Positions 17,420 through 24,704 are shown, numbered from the stretch's first letter. The stretch: 51,097 nt of DNA from an uncultured Pseudomonadota bacterium (GCA_903879335.1 CAIRLC010000004.1:1-51097), one strand, 5' to 3'. The notes: a model not told the origin generated them from the letters alone. Program-made: numbers and translations.

Positions 17420-18388
17420 ATGTATGCACGCATCACGGGTACGGGTAGTTATCTGCCGCCGCGGGTGGTGACGAACGCGGATTTGGAAAAGATTGTCGAT
17501 ACCAGCGACGAGTGGATCCGTACTCGCAGCGGCATTGAACGTCGCCATCACGTGGACCCGGGCGAGACGACCTCGACGATGTGCGTCAAAGCGGCGCGCC
17601 AGGCCATCGAGATGGCCGGCATCGAGGCCTCGGACATCGATTTCGTCGTGGTGGGTACGTGTACGCCGGATCAGGTGTTCCCGAACGTGGGCACCATGGT
17701 CCAGGCTGAACTCGGCATCATCAACACCCCCGCACTGAGTGTCGAAGCGGCCTGCAGCGGCTTTGTCTACGCGCTGTCGATTGCCGATAAGTACATCCGT
17801 TTGGGTGAAGCCAAGTGTGCGTTGGTGATCGGCGCTGACGCGTTGAGCAAGCTGTTGAATTGGAGCGATCGCTCGACCTGCGTCTTGTTCGGTGACGGCG
17901 CCGGTGCGGTGATCTTGCGGGCATCCGAAGAGCCTGGAATTTTGACGACGGTCATTTCGGCGGATGGTCGCTACCGTGACCTCTTGCAGTGCCAGTACGG
18001 TCCCTCACGCGGCTACGACGCACTGATTGCCGGTCAAGCGGTGGGTGTCGAGATGAAAGGCGCGGAAGTCTTCAAAGTAGCGGTCAATACGCTCTCATCC
18101 TTGGTCGATGTGACGCTTGAAAAGGCCGGCGTTGATCGTGCCGCTGTGGATTGGTTGGTGCCGCACCAAGCGAATTTGCGCATTATTCAGGCGGCCGCCA
18201 AGAAACTCGGTCTGCCGATGGAACAAGTGGTCGTGACCGTTCAGGATCACGGCAACACCTCGTCGGCGTCGATCCCTCTGGCATTGGATCGCGCGGTGCG
18301 TGATGGCCGTATTCAGAAGGGCCAGATGCTATTGCTCGAAGCCTTTGGTGGTGGTTTCACCTGGGGTTCGGCGCTACTGCGCTTCTAG
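17420..18388 (+). CDS. fabH: 3-oxoacyl-ACP synthase III (FabH)
   Basis: Condenses acetyl-CoA with malonyl-ACP to start type II fatty acid synthesis in the cytoplasm. The 322-residue protein has the catalytic triad in place: C112 (AACSGF), H249 (VPHQANLRI) and N279 (HGNTSSAS). Length and numbering match the family closely. AAAGG just upstream of the ATG serves as ribosome binding site. The usual neighbours plsX (before) and fabD-fabG-acpP (after) are missing; the gene is instead followed after 11 bases by an L,D-transpeptidase gene, with which it probably shares a transcript. Paralogues that prime other pathways exist, but the sequence and the rpmF neighbour favour the housekeeping enzyme. Confidence 0.94.
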   Translation: MYARITGTGSYLPPRVVTNADLEKIVDTSDEWIRTRSGIERRHHVDPGETTSTMCVKAARQAIEMAGIEASDIDFVVVGTCTPDQVFPNVGTMVQAELGIINTPALSVEAACSGFVYALSIADKYIRLGEAKCALVIGADALSKLLNWSDRSTCVLFGDGAGAVILRASEEPGILTTVISADGRYRDLLQCQYGPSRGYDALIAGQAVGVEMKGAEVFKVAVNTLSSLVDVTLEKAGVDRAAVDWLVPHQANLRIIQAAAKKLGLPMEQVVVTVQDHGNTSSASIPLALDRAVRDGRIQKGQMLLLEAFGGGFTWGSALLRF

Positions 18389-18399
18389 GATTCAAAGCG

Positions 18400-19335
18400 A
18401 TGACACGATTGGTCCGCGTACTGCTTTCGTTGTCGATGATGCTCGCGAGTGTGGCTTCGCAGGCTTCGGTGTTTGCGTTGCCGACCGATGGTGATCTGGT
18501 GGGCGAAACGATTGATGTCACGGCCAGTCATGACGACACGCTGATTGATTTGGCACGACGTTACAGCTTGGGTTACGAAGAAGTCGTGAACGCCAATCCC
18601 GGTGTGGATCCTTGGCTGCCGGGCGAGGGGACCGTGGTGCGGATGCCGCTCAAGCGCATCCTGCCCGATACGCCGCACGAAGGGATCGTCGTTAACCTGC
18701 CGGAACATCGGCTCTACTACTACCCGCCGGTGAAGCCCGGCGAAGCACGGGTCGTCGTGACCTATCCGGTCAGTGTCGGCAAGATGGATTGGTCGACGCC
18801 GATTGGGCTCACCAAGATACAGGCGAAGATTAAGGATCCGACCTGGACGCCGCCCGAATCCGTGCGCCGCGAGCATGCTGAGCACGGCGATATCCTGCCT
18901 AAAGTGGTGCCTGCCGGCCCGGATAATCCGCTCGGTCTGTATGCGATGCGGCTGGCGATTCCAGGCGGCTCCTACATGATTCACGGCACCAACCGGCCCG
19001 CCGGTGTGGGCATGCAAGTGACTCACGGTTGCATGCGCCTTTATCCCGAACACATCGAAGAATTGTTCAAGATGGTTGCCGTGGATACGCCCGTGCGATT
19101 GGTGAATCAACCACAGAAGGTTGGCGTGTCTGACGGGCATCTCTACGTCGAGGTGCATCCGGCCATGGAGACGACCAGTGGTGCGGTGGTGCGACCGGAT
19201 CGCACCACGCTCGCGCGCTTGGTGGCGAACACCGCGCGAGCAAAGACGGGTACAGGTCCCGTGATCTGGGAAACCGTCGAGGCGGCTTTTGGCGAACGCC
19301 GCGGCATGCCAGTCAGTGTGGCGACCACGAACTGA
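18400..19335 (+). CDS. Periplasmic L,D-transpeptidase (YkuD domain, ErfK/YbiS type)
   Basis: Exported enzyme of 311 residues. A signal peptide (residues 1 to about 23) is followed by a LysM-like segment (about 35-75; TLIDLARRYSLGYEEVVNANPGVDPW region) for peptidoglycan binding, then the YkuD catalytic domain (about 95-235). The active-site motif is HGTNRP followed by THGCMRL, with the catalytic Cys at residue 211. Members form 3-3 cross-links in peptidoglycan or attach Braun-type lipoprotein to it. An Lpp/OprI-like lipoprotein with a C-terminal Lys is encoded about 2 kb away (21194-21526), so tethering that lipoprotein is a reasonable inference. The roughly 75-residue C-terminal tail has no motif that I recognise. 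Confidence 0.92.
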   Translation: MTRLVRVLLSLSMMLASVASQASVFALPTDGDLVGETIDVTASHDDTLIDLARRYSLGYEEVVNANPGVDPWLPGEGTVVRMPLKRILPDTPHEGIVVNLPEHRLYYYPPVKPGEARVVVTYPVSVGKMDWSTPIGLTKIQAKIKDPTWTPPESVRREHAEHGDILPKVVPAGPDNPLGLYAMRLAIPGGSYMIHGTNRPAGVGMQVTHGCMRLYPEHIEELFKMVAVDTPVRLVNQPQKVGVSDGHLYVEVHPAMETTSGAVVRPDRTTLARLVANTARAKTGTGPVIWETVEAAFGERRGMPVSVATTN

Positions 19336-19337
19336 CG

Positions 19338-19367
19338 GCTGCGGGATGAGTGCCCCCATCCCGCAGC
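19338..19367. terminator. Bidirectional terminator hairpin between convergent genes
   Basis: Perfect 11-base arms GCTGCGGGATG (19338-19348) and CATCCCGCAGC (19357-19367) with an 8-base loop lie three bases after the transpeptidase stop and ten bases before the end of the opposing membrane-protein gene. It can serve both convergent transcripts. Confidence 0.65.
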
Positions 19368-19376
19368 GTGTGCAGC

Positions 19377-19802
19377 TTACAGCGATGGCGGATGGTGTTC
19401 GCCCGTCTTGCGCGTGATGGCGTAGTACAACAGATTAGCCACACCAATCGCCGCGGGCACGAGGCCCCAAGCCCAATGATCTTTGTCCTCGAGGTACAAC
19501 GCTGACGCGACAGCGATACCCACTAAGGTCCAGACCAATCCACGCTTGAGCGGATCTTGATTCTTGCGCTGCATGTCAGTGGGGCCAGCCAAGAGTTCGA
19601 CCGGTAATGCGGGCACTTCCATACCTTTTTCGATGGCCGCCATGCGTTCGCGATGATGCAGCTCAAAGACTTCCTTTTTCTTCTTGTAATCAAGCCATGA
19701 GCGCTGCATGGCCAAGGACAGGCCGAGTACAACGGCGATGATTGGGATGCACAGGGCGATAATGCCTTCGACGTCGACGTGGTTCATATCGGTAGGGTCC
19801 AT
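19377..19802 (-). CDS. DUF6249-like small membrane protein
   Basis: A 141-residue protein with an N-terminal hydrophobic helix (about 14-31, IIALCIPIIAVVLGLSLA), a charged cytoplasmic stretch rich in Lys, Glu, His and Arg (LDYKKKKEVFELHHRERMAAIEKG), and two further short hydrophobic segments near the C-terminus (about 86-100 and 111-127). This layout matches the DUF6249 proteins commonly found beside ECF sigma factor genes; function unknown. The ATG at 19802 has CGGAG eight bases upstream, so it is kept over the internal Met at 19787. The gene overlaps the 3' end of the upstream small membrane protein gene by 19 bases. Its first helix resembles that of its neighbour. Both lie downstream of a promoter-like element shared with the divergent sigma gene. 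Confidence 0.75.
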   Translation of the reverse strand: MDPTDMNHVDVEGIIALCIPIIAVVLGLSLAMQRSWLDYKKKKEVFELHHRERMAAIEKGMEVPALPVELLAGPTDMQRKNQDPLKRGLVWTLVGIAVASALYLEDKDHWAWGLVPAAIGVANLLYYAITRKTGEHHPPSL

Positions 19803-19987
19803 GCTGAATACTCCGGTTTGAGAGATGCGGGTGCGATGTAAGACCCGTGGGTGACGGATCTGGTTTCAACGGTTGTCGATGGTCGTGCGGATCGGCTGAC
19901 ATAGAGGGCATACGCCGTCGTGGTGAGACCGAGCATGAGCGGTAGCGTGAGAGCGATCAGTGCCTCAAAGTGCAGCATGAGTTCCAT
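19784..19987 (-). CDS. Small single-pass membrane protein, divergent from the sigma factor gene
   Basis: A protein of 67 residues (73 if the upstream ATG at 20005 is used). It starts MELMLHFEALIALTLPLMLG, has one transmembrane helix and a polar C-terminal tail. I do not recognise a family. The N-terminal FEALIALTLPLMLGLTTTAYA aligns with VEGIIALCIPIIAVVLGLSLA of the next gene, which suggests the two arose by duplication. Start choice: the ATG at 19987 has GTGAGA eight bases upstream and leaves a leader of about 28 bases after the predicted promoter; the ATG at 20005 would leave only about 10 bases and no ribosome binding site. The overlap with the DUF6249-like gene indicates translational coupling. 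Confidence 0.6.
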   Translation of the reverse strand: MELMLHFEALIALTLPLMLGLTTTAYALYVSRSARPSTTVETRSVTHGSYIAPASLKPEYSAWTLPI

Positions 19988-20023
19988 AGCTTCGATCTCA
20001 CTCATTGACCATGTCAGGATGTG

Positions 20024-20050
20024 AGACCCGATCTGGGTAGGGTCGGTTTC
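20024..20050 (-). promoter_or_regulatory. ECF-type promoter-like element driving the two membrane-protein genes
   Basis: On the minus strand GAAACC (20050-20045) is followed after exactly 17 bases by GTCT (20027-20024). The AAC core at -35 and GTC at -10 have the form of ECF sigma promoters. It mirrors the element on the plus strand at 20062-20088. Confidence 0.6.
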
Positions 20051-20061
20051 GAATTAAATCT

Positions 20062-20088
20062 GAAACCGGATCTCGGGCAGCGGGGTCT
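20062..20088 (+). promoter_or_regulatory. ECF-type promoter-like element for autoregulation of the sigma factor gene
   Basis: GAAACC (20062-20067), 17 bases, then GTCT (20085-20088). Transcription would begin near 20095, about 33 bases before the sigma gene ATG. The -35 motif forms one arm of a 7-base inverted repeat, CGGTTTC (20044-20050)/GAAACCG (20062-20068), whose other arm is the -35 of the divergent promoter. Confidence 0.6.
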
Positions 20089-20127
20089 TAACCGGTAAGG
20101 CCAGTTTTTGGCAGGACGTGGCAACGA

Positions 20128-20697
20128 ATGACGGTGGAGTCACTAAGCGCGGATGAGTCGATCTTAGCGCTGCGGGCGCAGGATCGGCTGGATGACGCTC
20201 TGGTGCGTTTGCTGGATAGCTATGAAGCCCGTGTGTATCGTTTATGCCGAGCATTTTTGCGCGATCCGACGTGGGCTGAGGATGTGGCTCAGCAGTCGCT
20301 GATCCGCATCTGGAAGGGTTTGCCCGGCTTTGATGGTCGCTCGGCCTTATCGACTTGGATTTATACGATCGTCCGCAATCGCTGCAACACGGCATTGCGA
20401 TCTCGTCGCGAGGGCGATGCCGCGGACGATGTGTTGGCTGAATTGGCGGATGAGCAGTCGCTCGATCCGGCAAGCTCCGATACCGCACAACACATGGCTC
20501 GTCTCGTGGATGGGTTGCCGGAGAAGTATCGACTGCCGGTGGTGCTGTATTACTTCGAGGACGAATCAGTGAGTGCCGTGGCCGAACGTTTAGGCTGGCC
20601 GGAGGGTACGGTGAAGACGAATCTGTCGCGGGCCCGCGCGGAGTTACACGCGCGGTTGAAGGCCATGGGGCTCGGAGAGTGGACGTTATGGAACTGA
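20128..20697 (+). CDS. ECF-family RNA polymerase sigma factor
   Basis: A 189-residue group IV sigma factor. Region 2 (about 25-95) shows YEARVYRLCRAFLRDPTWAEDVAQQSLIRIWKGLPGFDGRSALSTWIYTIVRN-type sequence, and region 4 (about 130-180) shows LPEKYRLPVVLYYFEDESVSAVAERLGWPEGTVKTNLSRAR, the usual helix-turn-helix. There is no region 1.1 or 3. AGGA at 20113-20116 lies 11 bases from the ATG. The gene overlaps the next gene, a two-helix membrane protein, by ten bases, the normal arrangement for a sigma/anti-sigma pair. The upstream region carries twin promoter-like elements facing both ways, so the factor probably activates itself and the divergent membrane-protein genes. The inducing signal cannot be read from sequence. 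Confidence 0.93.
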   Translation: MTVESLSADESILALRAQDRLDDALVRLLDSYEARVYRLCRAFLRDPTWAEDVAQQSLIRIWKGLPGFDGRSALSTWIYTIVRNRCNTALRSRREGDAADDVLAELADEQSLDPASSDTAQHMARLVDGLPEKYRLPVVLYYFEDESVSAVAERLGWPEGTVKTNLSRARAELHARLKAMGLGEWTLWN

Positions 20698-21101
20698 ACA
20701 ACGGAGCCGATGAGACGACGTTGTCGACGCAGTTGCGCGCAGCGCTACCGGCACCGACGCTGCCGGCAGGGTTTCGCTCACGCTTGTTGACCCGGATGGC
20801 GACGGCAGAGGACCCAGCGCAAGCGCGTATGGCGCTTGAGCAGGACTGGCAGAAGGCGCAAGCCGCCTTGCGTCGGCAGTCGGTGAACTTACGTTGGCAG
20901 ACGTTGTTGTGGCTGTTAGGGGGAGCCTTCGCGGCGGGTGCCCTCACCGTGGCGATCATGCCGTGGGTGGCTGAGCATTACGGGGCGCACTGGGCGCGCT
21001 GGGTGCCGATGGCGGTGGCCGGGTTTGGTCTGCTGGCCAGTTGGGTGGGTGACCCACGCCTGCGGCGGTATCTGGGCCATATCAATTTCTTTGGCGCATA
21101 A
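20688..21101 (+). CDS. Membrane protein, probable anti-sigma partner
   Basis: A 137-residue protein with a cytoplasmic N-terminal half of about 75 residues (LPAGFRSRLLTRMATAEDPAQARMALEQDWQKAQ region), then two hydrophobic helices (about 76-95 and 103-121), with the C-terminus inside. There is no HxxxCxxC zinc anti-sigma motif. The anti-sigma role is inferred from position: it overlaps the sigma gene by ten bases. ATG at 20688 is chosen because GGAGAG at 20674-20679 is eight bases upstream; the GTG at 20679 overlaps that site. The stop codon runs directly into the A-tract of a terminator that serves the opposing lipoprotein gene. Confidence 0.7.
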   Translation: MELNNGADETTLSTQLRAALPAPTLPAGFRSRLLTRMATAEDPAQARMALEQDWQKAQAALRRQSVNLRWQTLLWLLGGAFAAGALTVAIMPWVAEHYGAHWARWVPMAVAGFGLLASWVGDPRLRRYLGHINFFGA

Positions 21102-21131
21102 AAAAACCCCGGGACTGGAGGTCACGGGGTT
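21099..21131 (-). terminator. Intrinsic terminator of the lipoprotein gene (minus strand)
   Basis: Read on the minus strand, AACCCCG (21131-21125) pairs with CGGGGTT (21111-21105) and is followed by a T-run made by the plus-strand A-tract at 21100-21106. This is a textbook intrinsic terminator. On the plus strand the same hairpin may weakly end the sigma/anti-sigma transcript. Confidence 0.8.
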
Positions 21132-21193
21132 CTGCGGCGTACCGCGTCGGGACCGGGGACGTCAAAGACGTCACCCGGGCACCGGAAGGGTCC

Positions 21194-21526
21194 TTACTTC
21201 TGGACCGACTTCTTGAACATGCGATCGATCTTCTCGTTCGTCGCATCGCAGCACTCTTTGTTCGCCTGCGCAGCGGCCAGTGCGGCGTCCGCACGGCTCT
21301 GGGCAGCCTGAGCAGCCGTCGAAGCAGCCTGGGCAGCGCGGGCGGCGCTGTCAGCAGCAGCCTTGGCAGCGTCAGCCGAAGCCTGGGCCTTAGCAACGCC
21401 CGAAGCGTTAGCCGAAACCTGGGTCTTGAGGTCGTCGATCTGAGCCTGGAGTGGCTTGAGATCCGTGCAACCAGCCGCGAAAACAACACAGAGGGCTGCA
21501 GCGCCAACCTTGATGAACTTGTTCAT
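21194..21526 (-). CDS. Lpp/OprI-like major outer-membrane lipoprotein (alanine zipper)
   Basis: A 110-residue lipoprotein. Signal peptide with lipobox FAAGC, lipidated Cys at residue 20, followed by Thr-Asp, then about 65 residues of Ala-rich heptads (DDLKTQVSANASGVAKAQASADAAKAAADSAARA pattern) expected to form a trimeric coiled coil. The C-terminus ends KKSVQK; a terminal Lys is the residue that L,D-transpeptidases attach to peptidoglycan in Lpp-type proteins. Two adjacent Cys (ECCDAT) near the C-terminal end are unusual for the family. GAGGAG upstream serves as ribosome binding site. It has its own strong terminator, so it is a single-gene, probably abundant transcript. It faces the sigma/anti-sigma pair and may or may not belong to that regulon. 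Confidence 0.82.
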   Translation of the reverse strand: MNKFIKVGAAALCVVFAAGCTDLKPLQAQIDDLKTQVSANASGVAKAQASADAAKAAADSAARAAQAASTAAQAAQSRADAALAAAQANKECCDATNEKIDRMFKKSVQK

Positions 21527-21741
21527 GAAATGAGACTCCTCAGTCTTGATACAAAAAAACTGTTAACCGCACCGCCCTGTATTCAGGCCGATGGGGACGC
21601 GACAAACACGTCACTGACGGAGGCGTATTCTGCATGAATATGTCATGGGTTACTACACCGGCTTAGTCGTTCGGCCGCGACACTCGACTTGGCCTGATGG
21701 GACCTGTCCATCGACCTTAATCGGGCGAGTGAGGCAAAGGC

Positions 21742-21769
21742 TTGCCAAGACCCAAGGACTGTATATACT
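21742..21769 (+). promoter_or_regulatory. lexA promoter
   Basis: TTGCCA (21742-21747) and TATACT (21764-21769) are 16 bases apart. The -10 element lies inside the first LexA box, so LexA binding would block polymerase directly. Confidence 0.65.
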
Positions 21770-21793
21770 CACAGCAGCTGTATATTCATACAG
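21759..21793 (+). promoter_or_regulatory. Two tandem LexA (SOS) boxes
   Basis: CTGTATATACTCACAG (21759-21774) and CTGTATATTCATACAG (21778-21793) both fit CTGT-N8-ACAG, the gammaproteobacterial SOS box. The second overlaps the lexA ribosome binding site CAGGAG (21791-21796). They should control the whole lexA-imuA-imuB-dnaE2 unit. Confidence 0.92.
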
Positions 21794-21804
21794 GAGTTGT
21801 CATC

Positions 21805-22425
21805 ATGAGCGATCTTACCCCCCGTCAACGCCAAATTCTGGATTTCATCCGCGAACAGGTTGAAGAATCCGGCATGCCACCGACCCGCGCCGAGATCGCC
21901 TTGGCGCTCGGTTTTAAATCAGCCAACGCGGCTGAGGACCACCTGAAAGCCCTGAAGCGTAAGGGTGTCATCGACTTAGTGCCCGGAACTTCCCGTGGCA
22001 TCCAGCTGAAAGACACGATGCGTGAGCAAGTGGGCTTGCCGCTGATTGGCCGCGTAGCGGCGGGTCGGCCGATTCTGGCTGAGGAGCACATTGAAGCCCG
22101 CTACCAGGTTGATCCCAGCCTGTTTCACCCGCAGCCGCACTACTTACTGCGGGTCCAGGGCATGTCCATGAAGGACATCGGCATCATGGATGGCGATCTG
22201 GTCGCCGTGCATCGCACCCCAGAAGTCCGTAACCGGCAGATCGTGGTGGCGCGTCTTGAGAACGAAGTCACCGTCAAGCGCTACCGGCAGGAAGGTCCTG
22301 TGGCGTGGTTGCTGCCTGAGAACGCCGATTTCGAGCCGATCCGCGTCGACCTGCGTGAGCAGTCCATGCTCATTGAGGGGATTGTCGTCGGCGTGCTGCG
22401 GCGTGGGGATCGAGTCCTCCAGTAA
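21805..22425 (+). CDS. lexA: LexA repressor
   Basis: Repressor of the SOS regulon that cleaves itself when RecA is activated by DNA damage. The 206-residue protein has an N-terminal winged helix ([15 protein letters not shown] start; [11 protein letters not shown] recognition region), the cleavage site A86-G87 (VAAGRPI), and the Ser-Lys dyad S121 (GMSMKD) and K158 (VTVKRY), 37 residues apart as in the Escherichia coli protein. ATG at 21805 follows CAGGAG; the upstream in-frame start at 21742 would extend through the operator and is rejected. Two LexA boxes precede it, and imuA follows after 29 bases, so the repressor and the mutasome are induced together. Whether the genome has another lexA cannot be seen here. 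Confidence 0.96.
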   Translation: MSDLTPRQRQILDFIREQVEESGMPPTRAEIALALGFKSANAAEDHLKALKRKGVIDLVPGTSRGIQLKDTMREQVGLPLIGRVAAGRPILAEEHIEARYQVDPSLFHPQPHYLLRVQGMSMKDIGIMDGDLVAVHRTPEVRNRQIVVARLENEVTVKRYRQEGPVAWLLPENADFEPIRVDLREQSMLIEGIVVGVLRRGDRVLQ

Positions 22426-22454
22426 TCGGTTGAGCCGGGTGAGCGTGAGCCGTC

Positions 22455-23090
22455 ATGAAGGGATCTTTGGACGCGATCCTGCAGGACGCTGGGGTCTGGC
22501 GGGGTCTTGATCCCGCACTGACGGCTCGCACGCCACGCTGCCCGAGTGGGTGGCCCCGCCTAGATGCCGTGTTGGCGGGCGGGGGATGGCCGCTTGGGAC
22601 GCTGATTGAGTTGCTGCTGCCTGCACATGGTCTTGGTGAATTGCGGCTGTTGGTGCCGGCATTGCGGCGCTTAGCCGTGGCCACCCCCGGTGAGACGCCC
22701 CGTTGGTTGGTTTGGGTCTCACCTCCGCATGAGCCCTATCCGCCAGCGCTGGCTCAATCGGGTCTGCATCCTGCAGGCATGCTCCGCATCGATGCGCCAC
22801 AAGCGGCAGATCGTCTCTGGGCGGTTGAGCAGGTGCTGCGTTCCGGGAGTGCGGCCGTCGTGCTGTGTTGGCTTGATGCGGTGGATGATCGTTGGCTGCG
22901 GCGCTTGAAGCTGGCCGCAGAGGGGCAGTCTGTGTTGTTGGTCGCTCTACGCCCTAGCGCTCGCCGCGGTACGCACTCGCCAGCCGCATTGCGAATTGAA
23001 TTTGTACCCGCGACACAGGGGCTCGACCTGGTGTTATTGAAAGAGCGGGGGCGCGCGCCCACGCGTATCTGCGACGTGTTCGGCGAGTAA
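22455..23090 (+). CDS. imuA: ImuA, translesion synthesis accessory protein
   Basis: A 211-residue RecA/SulA-like protein of the DNA-damage mutagenesis cassette. The core GWPRLDAVLAGGGWPLGTLIELLLP corresponds to the start of the RecA-like fold, but a clear Walker A GxxxxGKT is missing: the corresponding segment reads PAHGLGELRLL. The C-terminal half carries LRPSARRGTHSPAALRIEF and LVLLKERGRAP, typical of ImuA. It works with ImuB and DnaE2 and is thought to assist assembly of the error-prone polymerase. It lies 29 bases after lexA and 3 bases before imuB. No promoter of its own was seen, so it depends on the SOS-controlled lexA promoter. Confidence 0.88.
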   Translation: MKGSLDAILQDAGVWRGLDPALTARTPRCPSGWPRLDAVLAGGGWPLGTLIELLLPAHGLGELRLLVPALRRLAVATPGETPRWLVWVSPPHEPYPPALAQSGLHPAGMLRIDAPQAADRLWAVEQVLRSGSAAVVLCWLDAVDDRWLRRLKLAAEGQSVLLVALRPSARRGTHSPAALRIEFVPATQGLDLVLLKERGRAPTRICDVFGE

Positions 23091-23093
23091 TGC

Positions 23094-24698
23094 ATGGCTG
23101 TACGTCCACGCTTACGTCGGTTGGTTGCTCCGCAACGCGGTCAGCATCAGACCCTTGACCTGTTTGCGCCGGCGCAGAGCAACCCGGTTGGCGTACAGAC
23201 TCAACGGCAGCCATCCACTGAGCTGCGTTCACGCTTACAGCCCGCTCAGCTATGGCTCGCGCTGCGTTTTCCGACCTTGCCGCTGTTGGCAGTGCCGGAT
23301 CCTGATGGGATACAGGCGGTGGTGGAGGGCGCGGCGGGCCGACAGTCGGTGTTGTCGGTCACCCCGGCCGCTCAACAACTCGGTGTACAGGTGGGTCTTG
23401 CGAGAGCAGCGGCAGAGATCCGCGTGCCGCAGCTCATCGTCTATGAGCGGCGTACGGATCTCGAGCAACAGGCGCTGCGCGCTCGAGCCCGCGCGGCTTT
23501 TGCCTTCACGCCGTTTGTCAGCATCGAAGCCCCCGACATGCTATTGCTCGAAATTCAGGGCAGCTTGCAGCTCTTTGGTGGCCTTGAGGCCCTGTTAGCG
23601 CGCGCGCAGCAGACGCTGAGCACATCACTCATTCCCGCGCTGTATGCCGTTGCGCCAACGGTGCGTGCCGCAGTGTGGTTGGCGCGAGGTCGTGCCGGAT
23701 CCTGTGTCACCTCGGTCGCCGAACTGCCAAGTATGTTGGCGCGACTACCCCTCGCCGTGACCGGTTTTGATGCCACTGTGCAAGCCACCTGCGAACGCCT
23801 AGGGGTGACGACGCTGGGTGAACTCATGCGCTTACCCCGGGATGGCGTCGCGCGCCGACTGACCCCTGAGGTGCCACAGCGATTAGATGAGGCGCTCGGG
23901 CGAGTCTCCCAACCGCGCCGGCGTCATGTATTGCCCGAACGATTTATGGACAGCGTGGATTTGCCAGCGGATGGGGTCTCTACCGCGGCGTTGCAGCCGT
24001 GGTGTGAGCGCTTGCTGGCGGCGCAGGAGCGATTTCTGGTGCAACGTGATTCGGCGGTGGCTCAGTGTCGCTTTCGTTTCAAACATCGCGCCGGGCATCC
24101 GCCTTCCCTGTTGGTGCTCGAACGCTCGTGGCCGAGCGGCCGCGCTGGCGAATGGCAGTTGCTCTTGGCAGAGCGGTTAGCGCGTTTTGTCTTGCCGGCG
24201 GCGGTCATTGCGATCAGCCTGCGCTCAGGTCCAGTCCTGCCAGCCGTACCCTTGGATGAGGGACTCGTGGGCGGTGGCCGCGAGGGGCGAGCGGCCGCTG
24301 CGCGCTTGCTAGATCGATTGCGCGCGCGCTTAGGTGAGGATGCCGTACACGGCGTATGTCTGGTGCCGGAACACCGGCCTGAGTCTGCCTTTCGGCGGGT
24401 GCGGCCGACCTTGCCTGCAGCAACGCTGAATGACGAGACCTGGCCCGGTGCCCCGCGACCCCTGTGGTTGATGACGCAACCTGAAGCCTTGCGTTGCCGA
24501 GGTGACGCGCCGTGGTATGGCGGACCCCTGAAGTTGTTGTCCGGGCCGGAACGTATCGAAAGCGGCTGGTGGAGCGGGCAGTCCGTGACCCGCGATTACT
24601 ACGTGGTGCGGGCGGCGAGCGGTGCGCGCCTGTGGGTTTACCGTGAACGCGGTGCTGACACGCAGAGCGGCTGGTTTTTACATGGCGTGTTTGCCTGA
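23094..24698 (+). CDS. imuB: ImuB, Y-family polymerase-like mutasome hub
   Basis: A 534-residue catalytically inactive Y-family homologue that links DnaE2 to the beta clamp. The fold begins near residue 50 (LWLALRFPTLPLLAV), followed by the regions QLGVQVGLARAAA and AFTPFVSIEAPDMLLLEIQGSLQLFGG; the acidic residues that bind catalytic metal in active Y-family enzymes are not conserved. An N-terminal extension of about 48 residues precedes the fold and contains QTLDLF (residues 19-24), which fits the sliding-clamp-binding hexapeptide. In other ImuB proteins the clamp motif lies after the polymerase-like core. The ATG is three bases after the imuA stop and no later start has a better ribosome binding site. 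The C-terminus (GPLKLLSGPERIESGWW) matches the conserved ImuB end. Confidence 0.92.
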   Translation: MAVRPRLRRLVAPQRGQHQTLDLFAPAQSNPVGVQTQRQPSTELRSRLQPAQLWLALRFPTLPLLAVPDPDGIQAVVEGAAGRQSVLSVTPAAQQLGVQVGLARAAAEIRVPQLIVYERRTDLEQQALRARARAAFAFTPFVSIEAPDMLLLEIQGSLQLFGGLEALLARAQQTLSTSLIPALYAVAPTVRAAVWLARGRAGSCVTSVAELPSMLARLPLAVTGFDATVQATCERLGVTTLGELMRLPRDGVARRLTPEVPQRLDEALGRVSQPRRRHVLPERFMDSVDLPADGVSTAALQPWCERLLAAQERFLVQRDSAVAQCRFRFKHRAGHPPSLLVLERSWPSGRAGEWQLLLAERLARFVLPAAVIAISLRSGPVLPAVPLDEGLVGGGREGRAAAARLLDRLRARLGEDAVHGVCLVPEHRPESAFRRVRPTLPAATLNDETWPGAPRPLWLMTQPEALRCRGDAPWYGGPLKLLSGPERIESGWWSGQSVTRDYYVVRAASGARLWVYRERGADTQSGWFLHGVFA

Positions 24699-24704
24699 GC
24701 AGTC

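Noticed and set aside
21645-21863. 72-residue open frame covering the lexA operator
   Set aside because: It spans both LexA boxes and overlaps lexA in another frame without a ribosome binding site.
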